NCBI RefSeq assembly: GCF_007994135.1
Contig: NZ_VLKF01000001.1
Span: 1,240,001-1,304,000 of the forward strand
Direction: 5' to 3'
Source of the DNA: Modestobacter roseus
Lineage (GTDB): Bacteria; Actinomycetota; Actinomycetes; Mycobacteriales; Geodermatophilaceae
Length of the DNA stretch: 64,000 bases
This document shows, in pieces, positions 41,851 to 50,534 of the stretch (within the stretch, counting starts at the first letter, position 1; each line of letters begins with the position of its first letter). The notes under the pieces are model-generated. The model was not told where the DNA came from, did no database searches, and worked only from the letters and a program-made list of their open reading frames with translations. A program made the translations under genes and the position numbers.

Positions 41851-42111
41851 ATGTCTGCGATGGAGGAGATGTGTCGGCGCTGTTGCTGTGCTCTGTGCAT
41901 CCGCGCCGTCATGGCGGAGGGCGCGATGCGTCGCTCGCCACCTCCGGCAGGGTTCGGGTCACCGAACAGCCGTGCTGCGCTCCTCGCGCACCGGCGTCGA
42001 CCCCAGATGACCGTTCCTGGGGCTCCACCCATGTGGCAGACCTTCGCGGGCCCGTCTGTCGGCCAGCTGCGCCGACGGCGGCCCTTCGCTGCGATCACAA
42101 CGGAGAACTGA
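41851..42111 (+). CDS. Possible small upstream ORF with a Cys-rich start
   Basis: An 86-codon frame inside the leader, ending two bases before the dehydrogenase ATG. An inner ATG at 41869 follows GGAGGAG and opens with 'MCRRCCCALC', five Cys in ten residues. Codon usage is less GC-biased at third positions than in neighbouring genes, and no family is recognised. It may be a regulatory leader peptide rather than a functional protein, or chance. The remaining 41558-41850 contains the promoter and operator. Confidence 0.3.
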   Translation: MSAMEEMCRRCCCALCIRAVMAEGAMRRSPPPAGFGSPNSRAALLAHRRRPQMTVPGAPPMWQTFAGPSVGQLRRRRPFAAITTEN

Positions 42112-42112
42112 C

Positions 42113-43279
42113 ATGACCACAGGTCTTTCTGCAGTGCGTGAGCACGACGACCAGGGCGCCGATGCCGGCGCCCGGACACTCATGCGCGCTGCGCGGCTGC
42201 ACAACGTGGGCGACTCGATGGTGGTCGAGCAGGTGGAGAAGCCACGCGCGAGCGGGACGGACGTGATCGTCGAGGTGCGCGCCTGCGGGATGGTCCCCAA
42301 CCTCGCCAACGTGCTCGCGAACTGGGAGACCTGGTACCCGCACGAGCCTCTCCCGCCGCGGCCGGCGATCTTCGGGCTCGATCCCGTCGGCGTGGTGCAC
42401 GAGGTCGGCGAGCAGGTCGTCGCCTTCTCGCCGGGGGATCGGGTGTACGTCAACCCCAGTCGCTCGTGCGGCGGTTGCCACGCCTGCTCGGCCGGCACGC
42501 CCCAGAAGTGCGACTACTGGACCTTCGCGGGCTACTTCGGCTTCAACGAGAACAGTCTGGAGATGTACGCCCGGTACCCGCATGGTGGCTTCTGCGAGTT
42601 CATGAAGGCGCCGCAGAGCTCGCTGGTCCCGCTCCCGGACGACCTCGACTTCCGGCACGCCACCCGGCTGGGCTACCTCGGCACCGCCTACTCCGCGGTG
42701 CGACAGTTGGGGCCCCTGGCCGGGAAGACGCTCATCGTCAACGGCGGCACCGGGACGCTCGGCGTCGGCGTGACGCTCATCGCCCTGGCGATGGGCGTCT
42801 CCCGGGTGTTCGCCGTCGCACGCGGGGTCCCGCTGCTGGCGCGGTTGCGTGAGCTGGCCCCCGACCGGATCGAGATCCACTCGAACCTCGAGGGGAGCGC
42901 CGCGGCGTGGGTGAAGGCCCGGACTCGTGGACTCGGGGCGAACTTCATGATCGACACCCTGGGTGCCGTCGCGTCGCTGGACTCGATGAAGGACGCGATG
43001 GGCGGGGTGCGCCGGGGCGGGCGTGTCGTCAACATCGGGGGAACCGCGGGTGAGCTCGGACTCGACGTGAAGTGGTGGATGGACAACTCCATCGAGCTCG
43101 TCGGGTCAGCCTGGTTCACGACGGCCGAGGGGATGGAGCTGGTCGACATGATCGAGTTCGGAGCCCTCGACATCTCGGCGCTCCAGCCGAAGGCGTGGCC
43201 CTTCGAGAAGATCAACGATGCGATCAACGGCGTCACCAGCGGCGACGGGGGTTTCACCAGCTATCTCGTCGAACTCTGA
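42113..43279 (+). CDS. Zinc-dependent medium-chain alcohol dehydrogenase (MDR), paralogue
   Basis: 388 residues, GGAG eight bases before the ATG. It parallels the enzyme at 14130: 'RACGMVPNLANVLANWETWY' at the catalytic Cys, 'CGGCHACSAGTPQKC' structural zinc site, 'FAGYFGFNENS', 'NGGTGTLGVGVTLIALAMG' nucleotide site and 'GSAWFTTAEGMELVDM'. It has an extra 20 residues at the N-terminus. The two paralogues are under different regulators (LysR and TetR), suggesting related alcohols or aldehydes from different parent compounds. A role in oxidising benzylic alcohols or handling released C1 units is conjecture. Confidence 0.83.
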   Translation: MTTGLSAVREHDDQGADAGARTLMRAARLHNVGDSMVVEQVEKPRASGTDVIVEVRACGMVPNLANVLANWETWYPHEPLPPRPAIFGLDPVGVVHEVGEQVVAFSPGDRVYVNPSRSCGGCHACSAGTPQKCDYWTFAGYFGFNENSLEMYARYPHGGFCEFMKAPQSSLVPLPDDLDFRHATRLGYLGTAYSAVRQLGPLAGKTLIVNGGTGTLGVGVTLIALAMGVSRVFAVARGVPLLARLRELAPDRIEIHSNLEGSAAAWVKARTRGLGANFMIDTLGAVASLDSMKDAMGGVRRGGRVVNIGGTAGELGLDVKWWMDNSIELVGSAWFTTAEGMELVDMIEFGALDISALQPKAWPFEKINDAINGVTSGDGGFTSYLVEL

Positions 43280-43309
43280 GGGCGAACTGCTCGACGTGGG
43301 GGAGCGCGA

Positions 43310-43327
43310 GCGCGTCAGTTCACGCGC
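43310..43327 (+). terminator. Small stem-loop after the dehydrogenase
   Basis: GCGCGT-CAGTTC-ACGCGC, a 6-bp perfect stem with 6-nt loop, 31 bases after the stop. Confidence 0.4.
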
Positions 43328-43535
43328 CCCCTGGCCGACTCCCTGACCGGCAGGGGCCGTCATGAGTGACCTCTCCGGTACGGGATGGTCGCCGCCGTTG
43401 CCGGAAGGCGCGCAGCAGCGGTCATCGGCCTCCGTGGGCCGTCCCCTCCCAGGATGAGTCCCCTCGGCGACGGATCCTGCGCGAGAGGTGAGGTCCGATG
43501 GCGGAGGTCACCTCGACGGGTGGCCCGAGCGCAGT

Positions 43536-43675
43536 GGGACCACCGACCACCCGGAGGTTGGTCGGTGGTCCCGCCGGCGAGAGGCCCCATCGATCCTGCT
43601 GGACGAACACGGCCACGGCTGGAACGCCGCGGGTCCAGCACCCGGAGCCGATGCGATCCACCGGCTCCGGGTGCT
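43536..43675. repeat. Two 14-bp inverted repeats in a 719-base gene-free stretch
   Basis: The 43280-43998 gap has no convincing gene. It holds two perfect inverted repeats: arms 43536-43549/43559-43572 and 43637-43650/43662-43675, with 9- and 11-nt loops. A third, GGGCCGTCA with TGACGGCCC, lies near 43911-43945. Such hairpin density could mean stable RNA structures or remnants of a mobile or attachment sequence. Confidence 0.5.
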
Positions 43676-43998
43676 CCCGGGTGTCGATGAGGTCGGCATC
43701 GAGCCCATCGGTGCGTGAGCACGAGCGCGGGTACCGGTCTCGCGGCGGGTGCCCGGTCTCCCGGATGCCCAGCACGTCGGCGGGGTCGGCACGCTGTTGA
43801 CCTCGTCGACGACGTCGGTCCCGGCGGCCCCGAGGCGCCGGCGGCGCCGCACCTCCGCGACGCCCCAGGTCCCCGCCGCACCGGCCTGACGCGCGGCGAC
43901 CGTCAAGGGACGGGGCCGTCATCGGTGTCCTCGTGACGGCCCTGCTGCTGTCCCGGCCAGGCCGGTGGTGTGCATGACGTGGGGCGCGTGCTGGAGAA

Positions 43999-44559
43999 CT
44001 AGCCGCGGGAAGCGCCGATCAGCACGAAGGCCATCGTCGCGGGCCTGCTGCCCTGGTTCCGCCACGCGTGGCGGGTGCCGTTCTGCACGACGACATCGCC
44101 GGTCCGCAGGTGGACGGTCTCGTCGTCGAGCTCCAGCCAGACCTCGCCGTCGAGCACGATGTCGTAGTCGATGCTGTCGGTGGTGTGCACGCCGGGGGCA
44201 TCCGCTTCGAACCGGGACGCGAAGTCAGGTGCGAAGTCGTACGTCTCCTGACCGGCGGCCGCCCCGTCGAAGTGCGGACTCGCGTAGACGCTGTCCGGCG
44301 GGAACTGGACGATCAGCAGGGTCGTCTCGCCGGGCCCGGGGAGCAACGGGCCACGAGGCGGGGCGGTCTCCTCCTCGACGGCGGGGAGAGCGGGCGACGA
44401 AGCCGTGCGGTAGACGACCGAGCTGACCATCCCGGGCACCGCCTGGTGGTGCAGCGCGTTCGGCACGGGCCCGTCGCTGGACACCACCGACCGGCCCGAC
44501 CTCGTCGCCGTGATGACACGCCTCGGCCGGCGGGGGCTCGAGAACAGTCCCTCACTCAT
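43999..44559 (-). CDS. Cupin-domain protein
   Basis: 186 residues. The C-terminal half is a small barrel with '[18 protein letters not shown]' and '[18 protein letters not shown]', the two cupin motifs; the first has lost some of the usual metal His residues while 'H-A-W-R' remains. Cupins of this type beside aromatic genes may be dioxygenases, isomerases or small-molecule sensors. The ATG lies 8 bases inside the ligK stop region, so it is translated with the aldolase. It may assist the 4-oxalomesaconate branch, for example in keto-enol tautomerisation; this is inference. Confidence 0.75.
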   Translation of the reverse strand: MSEGLFSSPRRPRRVITATRSGRSVVSSDGPVPNALHHQAVPGMVSSVVYRTASSPALPAVEEETAPPRGPLLPGPGETTLLIVQFPPDSVYASPHFDGAAAGQETYDFAPDFASRFEADAPGVHTTDSIDYDIVLDGEVWLELDDETVHLRTGDVVVQNGTRHAWRNQGSRPATMAFVLIGASRG

Positions 44560-45226
44560 AGACCAGTCCCTTCTCTGCGAGTCCGCGCCGGAGCGCGGGG
44601 TTGAGGTCGAGGCTCGAGTGCCCCGCCGCGTACTGGGTGCGCTTGGCCTCTTCCGCCGTGGCCCGCGTGCGCGCCGCGGTCAACACGTCGGCGGCGTCCT
44701 CCCTGCGGACGACGCAGACGCCGTCGTCGTCGGCGACGACCACGTCTCCCGGGTGGACCAGGCGGTTGCCGCAGACCAACGGGACCTGCACGTCGGCGAG
44801 CGTCTCCTTGACCGTGCCCTGTGCGTGCACCGTCTTGCTCCAGACGGGGAATCCCATCGCGCGCAACGTCTGGACGTCGCGCACGCCCGCGTCGATGACG
44901 ATGCCCTGCACGCCACGTGCCATGGCAGAGGTCGCCAGCAGGTCCCCGAAGTAGCCGTCATCGCAGGGAGAGGTCGGTGAGACGACGAGGATGTCGCCCG
45001 GCTGTGCTTGCTCGAGGGCGACGTGCAGCATCCAGTTGTCCCCCGGGGGGACCTCGCAGGTCAGGGCAGTGCCGGACACCGCTGTACCGGTTTGACGCGG
45101 CACGAGGCGCGAGTGGAGCAGACCGGTACGTCCCTGCGCCTCGTGGGTGGTGGCCACGCCCAGGGCCGCGAAGGCATCGGCGACGTCCCGGGGGGTCCGG
45201 GACGTGCGGGTCACGACGCGAGCCAC
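44552..45226 (-). CDS. ligK: 4-Carboxy-4-hydroxy-2-oxoadipate aldolase (RraA-like fold)
   Basis: 224 residues from the GTG at 45226 after GGGAGA. It follows the LigK/GalC pattern: '[19 protein letters not shown]', '[20 protein letters not shown]' (metal/substrate loop), '[20 protein letters not shown]' with the catalytic Arg-Asp, '[10 protein letters not shown]' and '[17 protein letters not shown]'. It splits the aldol to pyruvate and oxaloacetate and may also decarboxylate oxaloacetate. Together with LigJ at 37447 it completes the lower 4,5-cleavage route. It is probably controlled by the LysR gene directly upstream. Confidence 0.88.
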   Translation of the reverse strand: MARVVTRTSRTPRDVADAFAALGVATTHEAQGRTGLLHSRLVPRQTGTAVSGTALTCEVPPGDNWMLHVALEQAQPGDILVVSPTSPCDDGYFGDLLATSAMARGVQGIVIDAGVRDVQTLRAMGFPVWSKTVHAQGTVKETLADVQVPLVCGNRLVHPGDVVVADDDGVCVVRREDAADVLTAARTRATAEEAKRTQYAAGHSSLDLNPALRRGLAEKGLVYE

Positions 45227-45420
45227 GGCTGTCTCCCGACCGGGAGGGGAGTGGGGGACCGTTCCGGGTCGTCGCTCCTGGTGCTCGTCATGACTCTTCC
45301 TCGTCGTCGAGGTGGGGGCCGCCGGCGGTCGCCGATCGGCTGGTGACCGCGCGCCCGCCGCCGGCTGCTGGCGCTGAGCTCGAGTATCGAGCGGGGCACA
45401 CTCCTGGACAACCGGCCTTT

Positions 45421-45455
45421 GTCGTTGCCCAACCTCGGAAAAGGCGAATTAGCCC
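45421..45455. promoter_or_regulatory. Possible weak third copy of the LysR-regulon motif
   Basis: CCCAACCTCGGAAAAGGCG (45428-45446) resembles CCCAACACCGGTATAGGCG of the element at 16533-16607 read on the minus strand (15 of 19). It lies between the LysR stop and the ligK start, the same slot as copy A. The flanking blocks of that element are not conserved, so this is only suggestive. The 45227-45493 gap holds nothing else recognised. Confidence 0.3.
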
Positions 45456-45493
45456 TGCGCCGACACCTGGACGCTCGGCTGGCGTCCCCCGTG

Positions 45494-46435
45494 TCAGGTC
45501 TCGGGCACCGCTGGGATCTCCGGCCAGGCCACCGCGCGGGCGAAGGCGACGACGGCCTCCGTGCGCGATGTGAGGGGGAGCTCGGTGGACCACGCGAGGT
45601 CCACCGCCAGCGGCGGCACGGCCGGCACGATGTCCTTCATGACGACCGGGAAGCCCGTTGCGCCCGAGTAGTCGAAGAGCCGCTGGATCAACATCCCGTA
45701 GCCCAGGCCGCGCCCCACCAGGGTGCGTACGACGTCCGGGTTCTGGGTGCGGTGCCGGACTCGGGGGGTGATCCCACGGGCGTCGAAGATCGAGCGCATG
45801 TGGGTGCTCGACGGTGGGGAGTCGATCATGATGAAGTCCTCGTCCGCCAGCTGCTCGAGACGGACGAAGGGCTCGCGGGCGAGCGGGTGGGACCCGGCCA
45901 GCAGGATGTGCGGCGGGAGTTCGAAGAGCTTGGTGCGGTGCACCCGTGCCGGCAGCTGCACGTCGTAGACGAAGGCGACGTCGATGCGACCGGAGTCGAG
46001 CAGCTCGACGAGCAGGTCCTGGGTCGCCTCGGTGACGGTGATGTCCAGCTGGGGGTGGGCGGTGCTGAAGGCGCTGAGCAGGGGAGGCAGGACCGTCGGT
46101 GCGAGAGTGGGGTAGCAGCCGATCGCCAGTGGCCCGACGAGTTCCCCCGCCGTCGTCCCCAGGGCGAACTGCAGCTCCTGAGCATCCCGGAGCAGTCTCC
46201 GGGCGTCGGCGACCGCCCGATCGCCGGCGCTGGTCAGCGTGAGCCCCTGGGACTTGCGGCGAACGCACAGCCGGGTTCCGAGGAGGCGCTCGAGCTCGGT
46301 GATGGCGTCGGACATGGTGGAGGGTGAGACGTGCATCCGCTCGGCTGCCTGGGCGATCGTCCCCGCCTCCGCAGCGGCGACCAGGTACGCCAACTGCCTG
46401 AGCGTGAAGGAGGGCGGGATCCAGCTCGACGTCAT
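45494..46435 (-). CDS. LysR-family transcriptional regulator near ligK
   Basis: 313 residues from the ATG at 46435; the longer frame has no ribosome site. The helix-turn-helix is about residues 24-43 ('GTIAQAAERMHVSPSTMSDA'), with the effector domain starting 'LVGPLAIGCYPTLAPTVLPP'. It is closely similar in plan to the LysR protein at 15566. It lies upstream of ligK and the cupin in the same direction, so activation of that pair is likely, with a pathway keto-acid as possible effector. The 231 bases upstream hold no gene. Confidence 0.85.
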   Translation of the reverse strand: MTSSWIPPSFTLRQLAYLVAAAEAGTIAQAAERMHVSPSTMSDAITELERLLGTRLCVRRKSQGLTLTSAGDRAVADARRLLRDAQELQFALGTTAGELVGPLAIGCYPTLAPTVLPPLLSAFSTAHPQLDITVTEATQDLLVELLDSGRIDVAFVYDVQLPARVHRTKLFELPPHILLAGSHPLAREPFVRLEQLADEDFIMIDSPPSSTHMRSIFDARGITPRVRHRTQNPDVVRTLVGRGLGYGMLIQRLFDYSGATGFPVVMKDIVPAVPPLAVDLAWSTELPLTSRTEAVVAFARAVAWPEIPAVPET

Positions 46436-46666
46436 GGCACCCACTATCAGCGGCCCGTCAACGACCGACCGGACACCGCCTCGAGTGCCGTCGGTGGCCG
46501 ACGGGGCTCCCGGCGGCGATGTCCACGACACCTGGTCACCTGCCCTCTCCCGGTCGATCCCGCTGAACGCCTGAGTCCATCGCCACACCTGGGTCGACCG
46601 ACGGCACGCCACGGGCCAGCTCGGTGGGCGCCGTCACGCCTCGCGACGTGACGGCACCCGGACCGG

Positions 46667-48304
46667 TCAGACGGTGAACTGGGCCAGTGCCGTGTGCAGC
46701 TCGTCGCTCATCCGGTGCAGTTCGCTGGCTGCGGCCTGGGCGTCGGCGACGCGCATGCTGGTCTCCTGGGTGCCGCTGGCGAGACCGGTGATCGCCGATG
46801 CGATGTCACGGCTGCTGTCCGCCGCCTCGGCGACGTTCCGGTTCATCTCGTTGGTGGTGGCAGTCTGTTCCTCGACGGCGGCAGCGATGGTGGCCTGGAA
46901 GTCGTTGATCTCAGCGATCACCGCGCTGATGCGACCGATGGCGTCCACTGCGCCCGTGGTGTCGGCCTGGATCGCCTGGACGCGGGTCGAGATGTCCTCC
47001 GTGGCCCGCGCCGTCTCCTGCGCCAGTTCCTTGACCTCGCTGGCGACGACCGCGAAGCCCTTGCCCGACTCGCCGGCGCGTGCGGCCTCGATGGTGGCGT
47101 TGAGGGCCAGGAGGTTGGTCTGCTCGGCGATCCCGTTGATGAGCTTCACCACCTCGGCGATCTCTTGCGACGACGTGCCGAGCTTGCCGACGGTCCGCGT
47201 CGTCGCCTCGGCCTCCCGGACGGCTTGGTCAGCCACCCGGGCCGCTTCGGCGGCGTTGTGGGCGATCTCGCGGATCGCGGTCTCCATCTGCGCCGAGCCC
47301 GTGGCGACCGTGTCGACGCTCGATGCCACATCGCGGGCCGACCTCTCGACCCGCTCGGACTGGTCGGCCGCGTCACTCGAGAACTGCGCGAGACCACCCG
47401 CCACACCCGTCAGCTGGGTGGACGCCGCGGACAGACGAGTCGACGAGGTACCGACGACTGCCAACAACCCACCGAGGGTGTCGAGGGTGCGATCGAGCGA
47501 TGAGGCGACGTGCTGCAGTTCGGCGCCGCCCGTGTGGCCTGCCCGTTCTCGGAGGTCGCCGCCGGCCACCTTGTCCAGCACCTCGCGGATCCGCTGCACG
47601 GGCGCGGTGATGCTGCGGGCGACCAGCAGGGCCAGCGCGATGGAGATCACCAGGCCGAGCAGGATGATCGCGATCGTCACGGTACGAGCCGTCCGGTAGG
47701 CGTCGTGCGCCGCCTCGGACGTGGCCTCGGCCGACCGCGCCCCAGCCGTCGTCGCGGTGGAGATCGCCTCGTTCGCGTCGGCCCCTGCTGCCGCGATGAC
47801 GGGGCTGAGGCGTGCCCACGTCTCGGAGTCTCCGGCCGCCGCGGCAGCGTTGATCTGCTCCAGGACGGTCATGAACTGCTGCGCTGCGGCCGTGTAGCTG
47901 TCGAACGCCGCCCTCGCATCGGGTGCGAGCGGGGCGGACTGCAGTGCCGCCATCTGCGTCCGGAGCGAGTCCATGGTCGAGGTGATGTCCTCGGCGTTCT
48001 GCTCGGTGGCGGCTGCGGGGCGGCCCGGGATCGATGCCAGTGCCTGGAAGGTGCGGTACTGCCACCAGGTGGTCTCCAGCGTCTTCAACTGCGCGAGGGG
48101 CACTGTCCCTTCGGTGTAGACGTCGGAGGCGCGGTCGCTGAGCGAGGACATCCGGTGCACGCCGACGATGCCGACGGCGACCGTCGTCAGGGCCACGAGC
48201 AGGATGGCTGCCAGCAGGCGGCCGCGCAGGCCGACCCGGGTGATGCGCTGTCGGAAGCCTGCTGCGGGCGATTCGCCTCGGACGTCGACGGACGGATTGG
48301 CCAT
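46667..48304 (-). CDS. Methyl-accepting chemotaxis protein
   Basis: 545 residues from the ATG at 48304 (GAAGG upstream; a GTG at 48316 is an alternative). A first membrane helix lies at about residues 25-45. A four-helix-bundle sensor (4HB_MCP-like, '[12 protein letters not shown]') and a second helix near 210-230 follow, then HAMP, and the long coiled-coil signalling domain with the highly conserved tip '[20 protein letters not shown]' and '[15 protein letters not shown]'. It implies a motile host. Its place next to catabolic genes suggests taxis towards aromatics, but the ligand is unknown. Confidence 0.9.
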   Translation of the reverse strand: MANPSVDVRGESPAAGFRQRITRVGLRGRLLAAILLVALTTVAVGIVGVHRMSSLSDRASDVYTEGTVPLAQLKTLETTWWQYRTFQALASIPGRPAAATEQNAEDITSTMDSLRTQMAALQSAPLAPDARAAFDSYTAAAQQFMTVLEQINAAAAAGDSETWARLSPVIAAAGADANEAISTATTAGARSAEATSEAAHDAYRTARTVTIAIILLGLVISIALALLVARSITAPVQRIREVLDKVAGGDLRERAGHTGGAELQHVASSLDRTLDTLGGLLAVVGTSSTRLSAASTQLTGVAGGLAQFSSDAADQSERVERSARDVASSVDTVATGSAQMETAIREIAHNAAEAARVADQAVREAEATTRTVGKLGTSSQEIAEVVKLINGIAEQTNLLALNATIEAARAGESGKGFAVVASEVKELAQETARATEDISTRVQAIQADTTGAVDAIGRISAVIAEINDFQATIAAAVEEQTATTNEMNRNVAEAADSSRDIASAITGLASGTQETSMRVADAQAAASELHRMSDELHTALAQFTV

Positions 48305-48519
48305 GGTCGCCTTCACTCCTCAGGTGTGCCGCCTCCACAGCGGACAGTGCGACCTTCGGCACTTCACATACCCGAGTGAACTCGGATCATGGTCCGAATC
48401 CGAACTGGATCGCGAGGGTGGCAGGGCAGGGACCCGCCGGCCGCGCAGGCTGGGTGGCGGCGCCAACGTGACCTGCGCAAACGGGAGATCGGCGGGTGAC
48501 CACGTACGGCTGCTCGCAG

Positions 48520-48563
48520 CTGGGGGTCGAGGGGGCGCAGGTTCACACCCTGTCAGCCCGACA
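48520..48563 (+). other. 3' half of a tRNA-Pro(GGG)-like gene, possible attachment site
   Basis: From an anticodon loop C-T-GGG-G-G through a 5-bp T-stem (48537-48541 with 48549-48553), 7-nt loop TTCACAC, acceptor strand CAGCCCG and A-C-A, this reads as the 3' half of a proline tRNA. The 5' half does not fold from the bases before it, so it is a fragment. Such 3' halves mark the far end of elements integrated in tRNA genes. The rest of 48305-48847 has no gene; a hairpin (48580-48612) follows the fragment. Confidence 0.5.
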
Positions 48564-48847
48564 GAGAAGTGGCACGTGAGAGGCGGGTCGTCCGGATCGG
48601 GCGGCCCGCCTCCTGCGTTCGCCACGGGGACGCGGTGGTGGCCGAGGCTCGCTCGACCGCACGGCCGTCGCAGGCCAGGCGGTCGTGCTCGCGCCCACAC
48701 CGACCCGGACGCCGCCCACGAGGTGACCGTCGTGGGCACGGACACCGGCACGGCCGGTCGGCGCTTCCCGGCCGTGCGCCGGCCGTGCGCCGGCCGAGCC
48801 GCCGGGGTCCGGGTCCCGCGCTGCCGGACCGCCGACGGTTCGGCCGG

Positions 48848-50149
48848 TCAGGCGCCGGCCGCGTGCGCGGACCGCGGCGCCGGAGCGTCGTCGACGGGCA
48901 GGACGGTGCGTTCCCCGAGGGGCGGTGGCTCCGGCTCAGCAGGTCCTGGCTCGGCGCGTTCCGGCTCGGCGCGTTCGGGCTCAGCAGGGTGCAGCCGCAG
49001 GTGTTCCAGGACCCGGTAGGACACGGCCACGAACGGGACGGCCAGCAGCGCCCCCGCCACCCCCAGCAGGAGGCCGCCGGCGGTGACCGCGATCAGGATC
49101 GCGGCGGGGTGGAGGTTCAGGGCGTGGCCCATGATCAGGGGCTGCAGCACGTTGCCCTCGATCTGCTGCACCACCAGGACCACCGCCAGGATGATGATCG
49201 CGTCGGTGGTGCCGTTCGTCACCAGGGTGACCAGCACCGCCACCGCACCGCTGACGGTGGCCCCCACGATCGGGACGAACGCGCCCACGAAGGTGAGCAG
49301 GGTCAGCGAGATCCACAGCGGGACGCCGAGGACCAGCAACCCGATGCCGATGCCGACGGCGTCGATGAGGGCGACGAGCACGGTGCCCCGCACGTAGCTG
49401 GCCAGCGTGGTCCACGCTGCCCGGCCGGCGCCGTCGACCTGGTCCCGCCGCCGGGCCGGGACGCGGTCGAGCAGCCAGGCCCACATGGTGGCGCCGTCCT
49501 TGAGCAGGAAGAAGACGAGGAAGGCGATGAGGATGATGGCGCCCAGGACGTAGACCACCATCCGGGCACCGGCCGCGGGGTCGGGGGCGAACTGGTAGAG
49601 CCGGTTGACCACCTGGTTGCGGAGGTCGGACACCTGCTGGGCGTCCAGGCCCAGGGGCCCCTCGATCAGCCACACGCGGATCCGGTCGATCCCGGCGGCC
49701 AGCGGCCGGGTCAGGCCCTGGATCGTGCTGGTGGCCCGGAAGCCGACGAGGAAGCCGATGCCGAGGAGGACGGCGAGCAGGGCCAGGACGGCGCCCAGCG
49801 CGGCGAGCCCCGCCGGCAGCCCGGCGCGCCGCAGGCCGCGCGAGACGGGCGCCGTGAGCGCGGCCACGAGCAGGGCCAGTGCCACGGCGAAGGAGACCAG
49901 CGGCAGTCGGAGCAGGATCCAGAACAGCAGCCAGCCGAGCGCGGCGAGCGCCAGGATGCCCCCAGCGATGGCCATCGCCCGCACGGTCCAGGCGGGCACG
50001 GTGGGCAGGGCCGGCCGGGACGGCGCCGGCGCGCCACGCTGCGGGGCCGACGAGTTCACGCCGTCCTGCCGATCGGTCGTCGCCGGCCCGGGCGGCGGTG
50101 GACGTCCAGCTCCGGCGTCCTCGGGGATGCTCGTCCTGCGGTCGTGCAC
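48848..50149 (-). CDS. AI-2E-family transporter
   Basis: 433 residues from the GTG at 50149, eight bases after GGAGG. About eight hydrophobic segments in the AI-2E (PF01594) arrangement: paired helices, a soluble stretch with 'GLDAQQVSDLRNQVVNRLYQ', 'FFLLKDGATMWAWLLDRVP', then 'YVRGTVLVALIDAVGIGIGL', 'FVPIVGATVSGAVAVLV' and 'VVQQIEGNVLQPLIMG'. The C-terminal tail has E-P-E-R-A repeats and is probably disordered. Family members export signals or act as Na+/H+ antiporters; the cargo is unknown. It looks like a core gene outside the catabolic island. Confidence 0.87.
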   Translation of the reverse strand: MHDRRTSIPEDAGAGRPPPPGPATTDRQDGVNSSAPQRGAPAPSRPALPTVPAWTVRAMAIAGGILALAALGWLLFWILLRLPLVSFAVALALLVAALTAPVSRGLRRAGLPAGLAALGAVLALLAVLLGIGFLVGFRATSTIQGLTRPLAAGIDRIRVWLIEGPLGLDAQQVSDLRNQVVNRLYQFAPDPAAGARMVVYVLGAIILIAFLVFFLLKDGATMWAWLLDRVPARRRDQVDGAGRAAWTTLASYVRGTVLVALIDAVGIGIGLLVLGVPLWISLTLLTFVGAFVPIVGATVSGAVAVLVTLVTNGTTDAIIILAVVLVVQQIEGNVLQPLIMGHALNLHPAAILIAVTAGGLLLGVAGALLAVPFVAVSYRVLEHLRLHPAEPERAEPERAEPGPAEPEPPPLGERTVLPVDDAPAPRSAHAAGA

Positions 50150-50534
50150 GGGTCCCACCTCCAGTTCGCCGGCCCGCGGGTCCGGACCGTGCGGCGTCGA
50201 GCCGACCGTCCTGCCTCGGCCGCCGGGTCGCCTGCGGCCCGGCTGGACCCTCGCGGTCTCGTGGGTCATGCCCCCGCGCTGCCCGGCCATCCTCGTGCCG
50301 GACCAGAACGTCAGCCAATCGTCATCCGGGCTCGCCTCCGTCGGCGCTCGGCTGCTCCGGCGCGGCGACCTCCGCGGGGTCCCGGCCCGGCCACCGGCGC
50401 GGTCGGGTCGGGAGTGGGTGGGTTACGACTTGATGTCGGAGCGCGGTGCTCCGGGTGGTGGCCGTCGCTGCGGGCACCGACCAGGGGCCGGGCCGGTGGC
50501 CCGGACCCAGAACCGTCCCCACGCGGAGGAACAC
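50150..50534. other. 385-base divergent gap
   Basis: Between the AI-2E gene and the lipoprotein gene. Open frames of the neighbours extend into it without ribosome sites. I see no further gene, hairpin pair or convincing promoter. Confidence 0.4.

Noticed and set aside
43498-43800. Plus-strand 100-codon frame in the hairpin-rich gap
   Set aside because: No family resemblance and no good ribosome site; its sequence is dominated by the inverted repeats.
48720-48850. A stretch reading 'EVTVVGTDTGT...AAGVRV', like another FAD-hydroxylase start
   Set aside because: Similarity is short and weak, and the dinucleotide motif is incomplete; not enough to call a remnant as at 40553.
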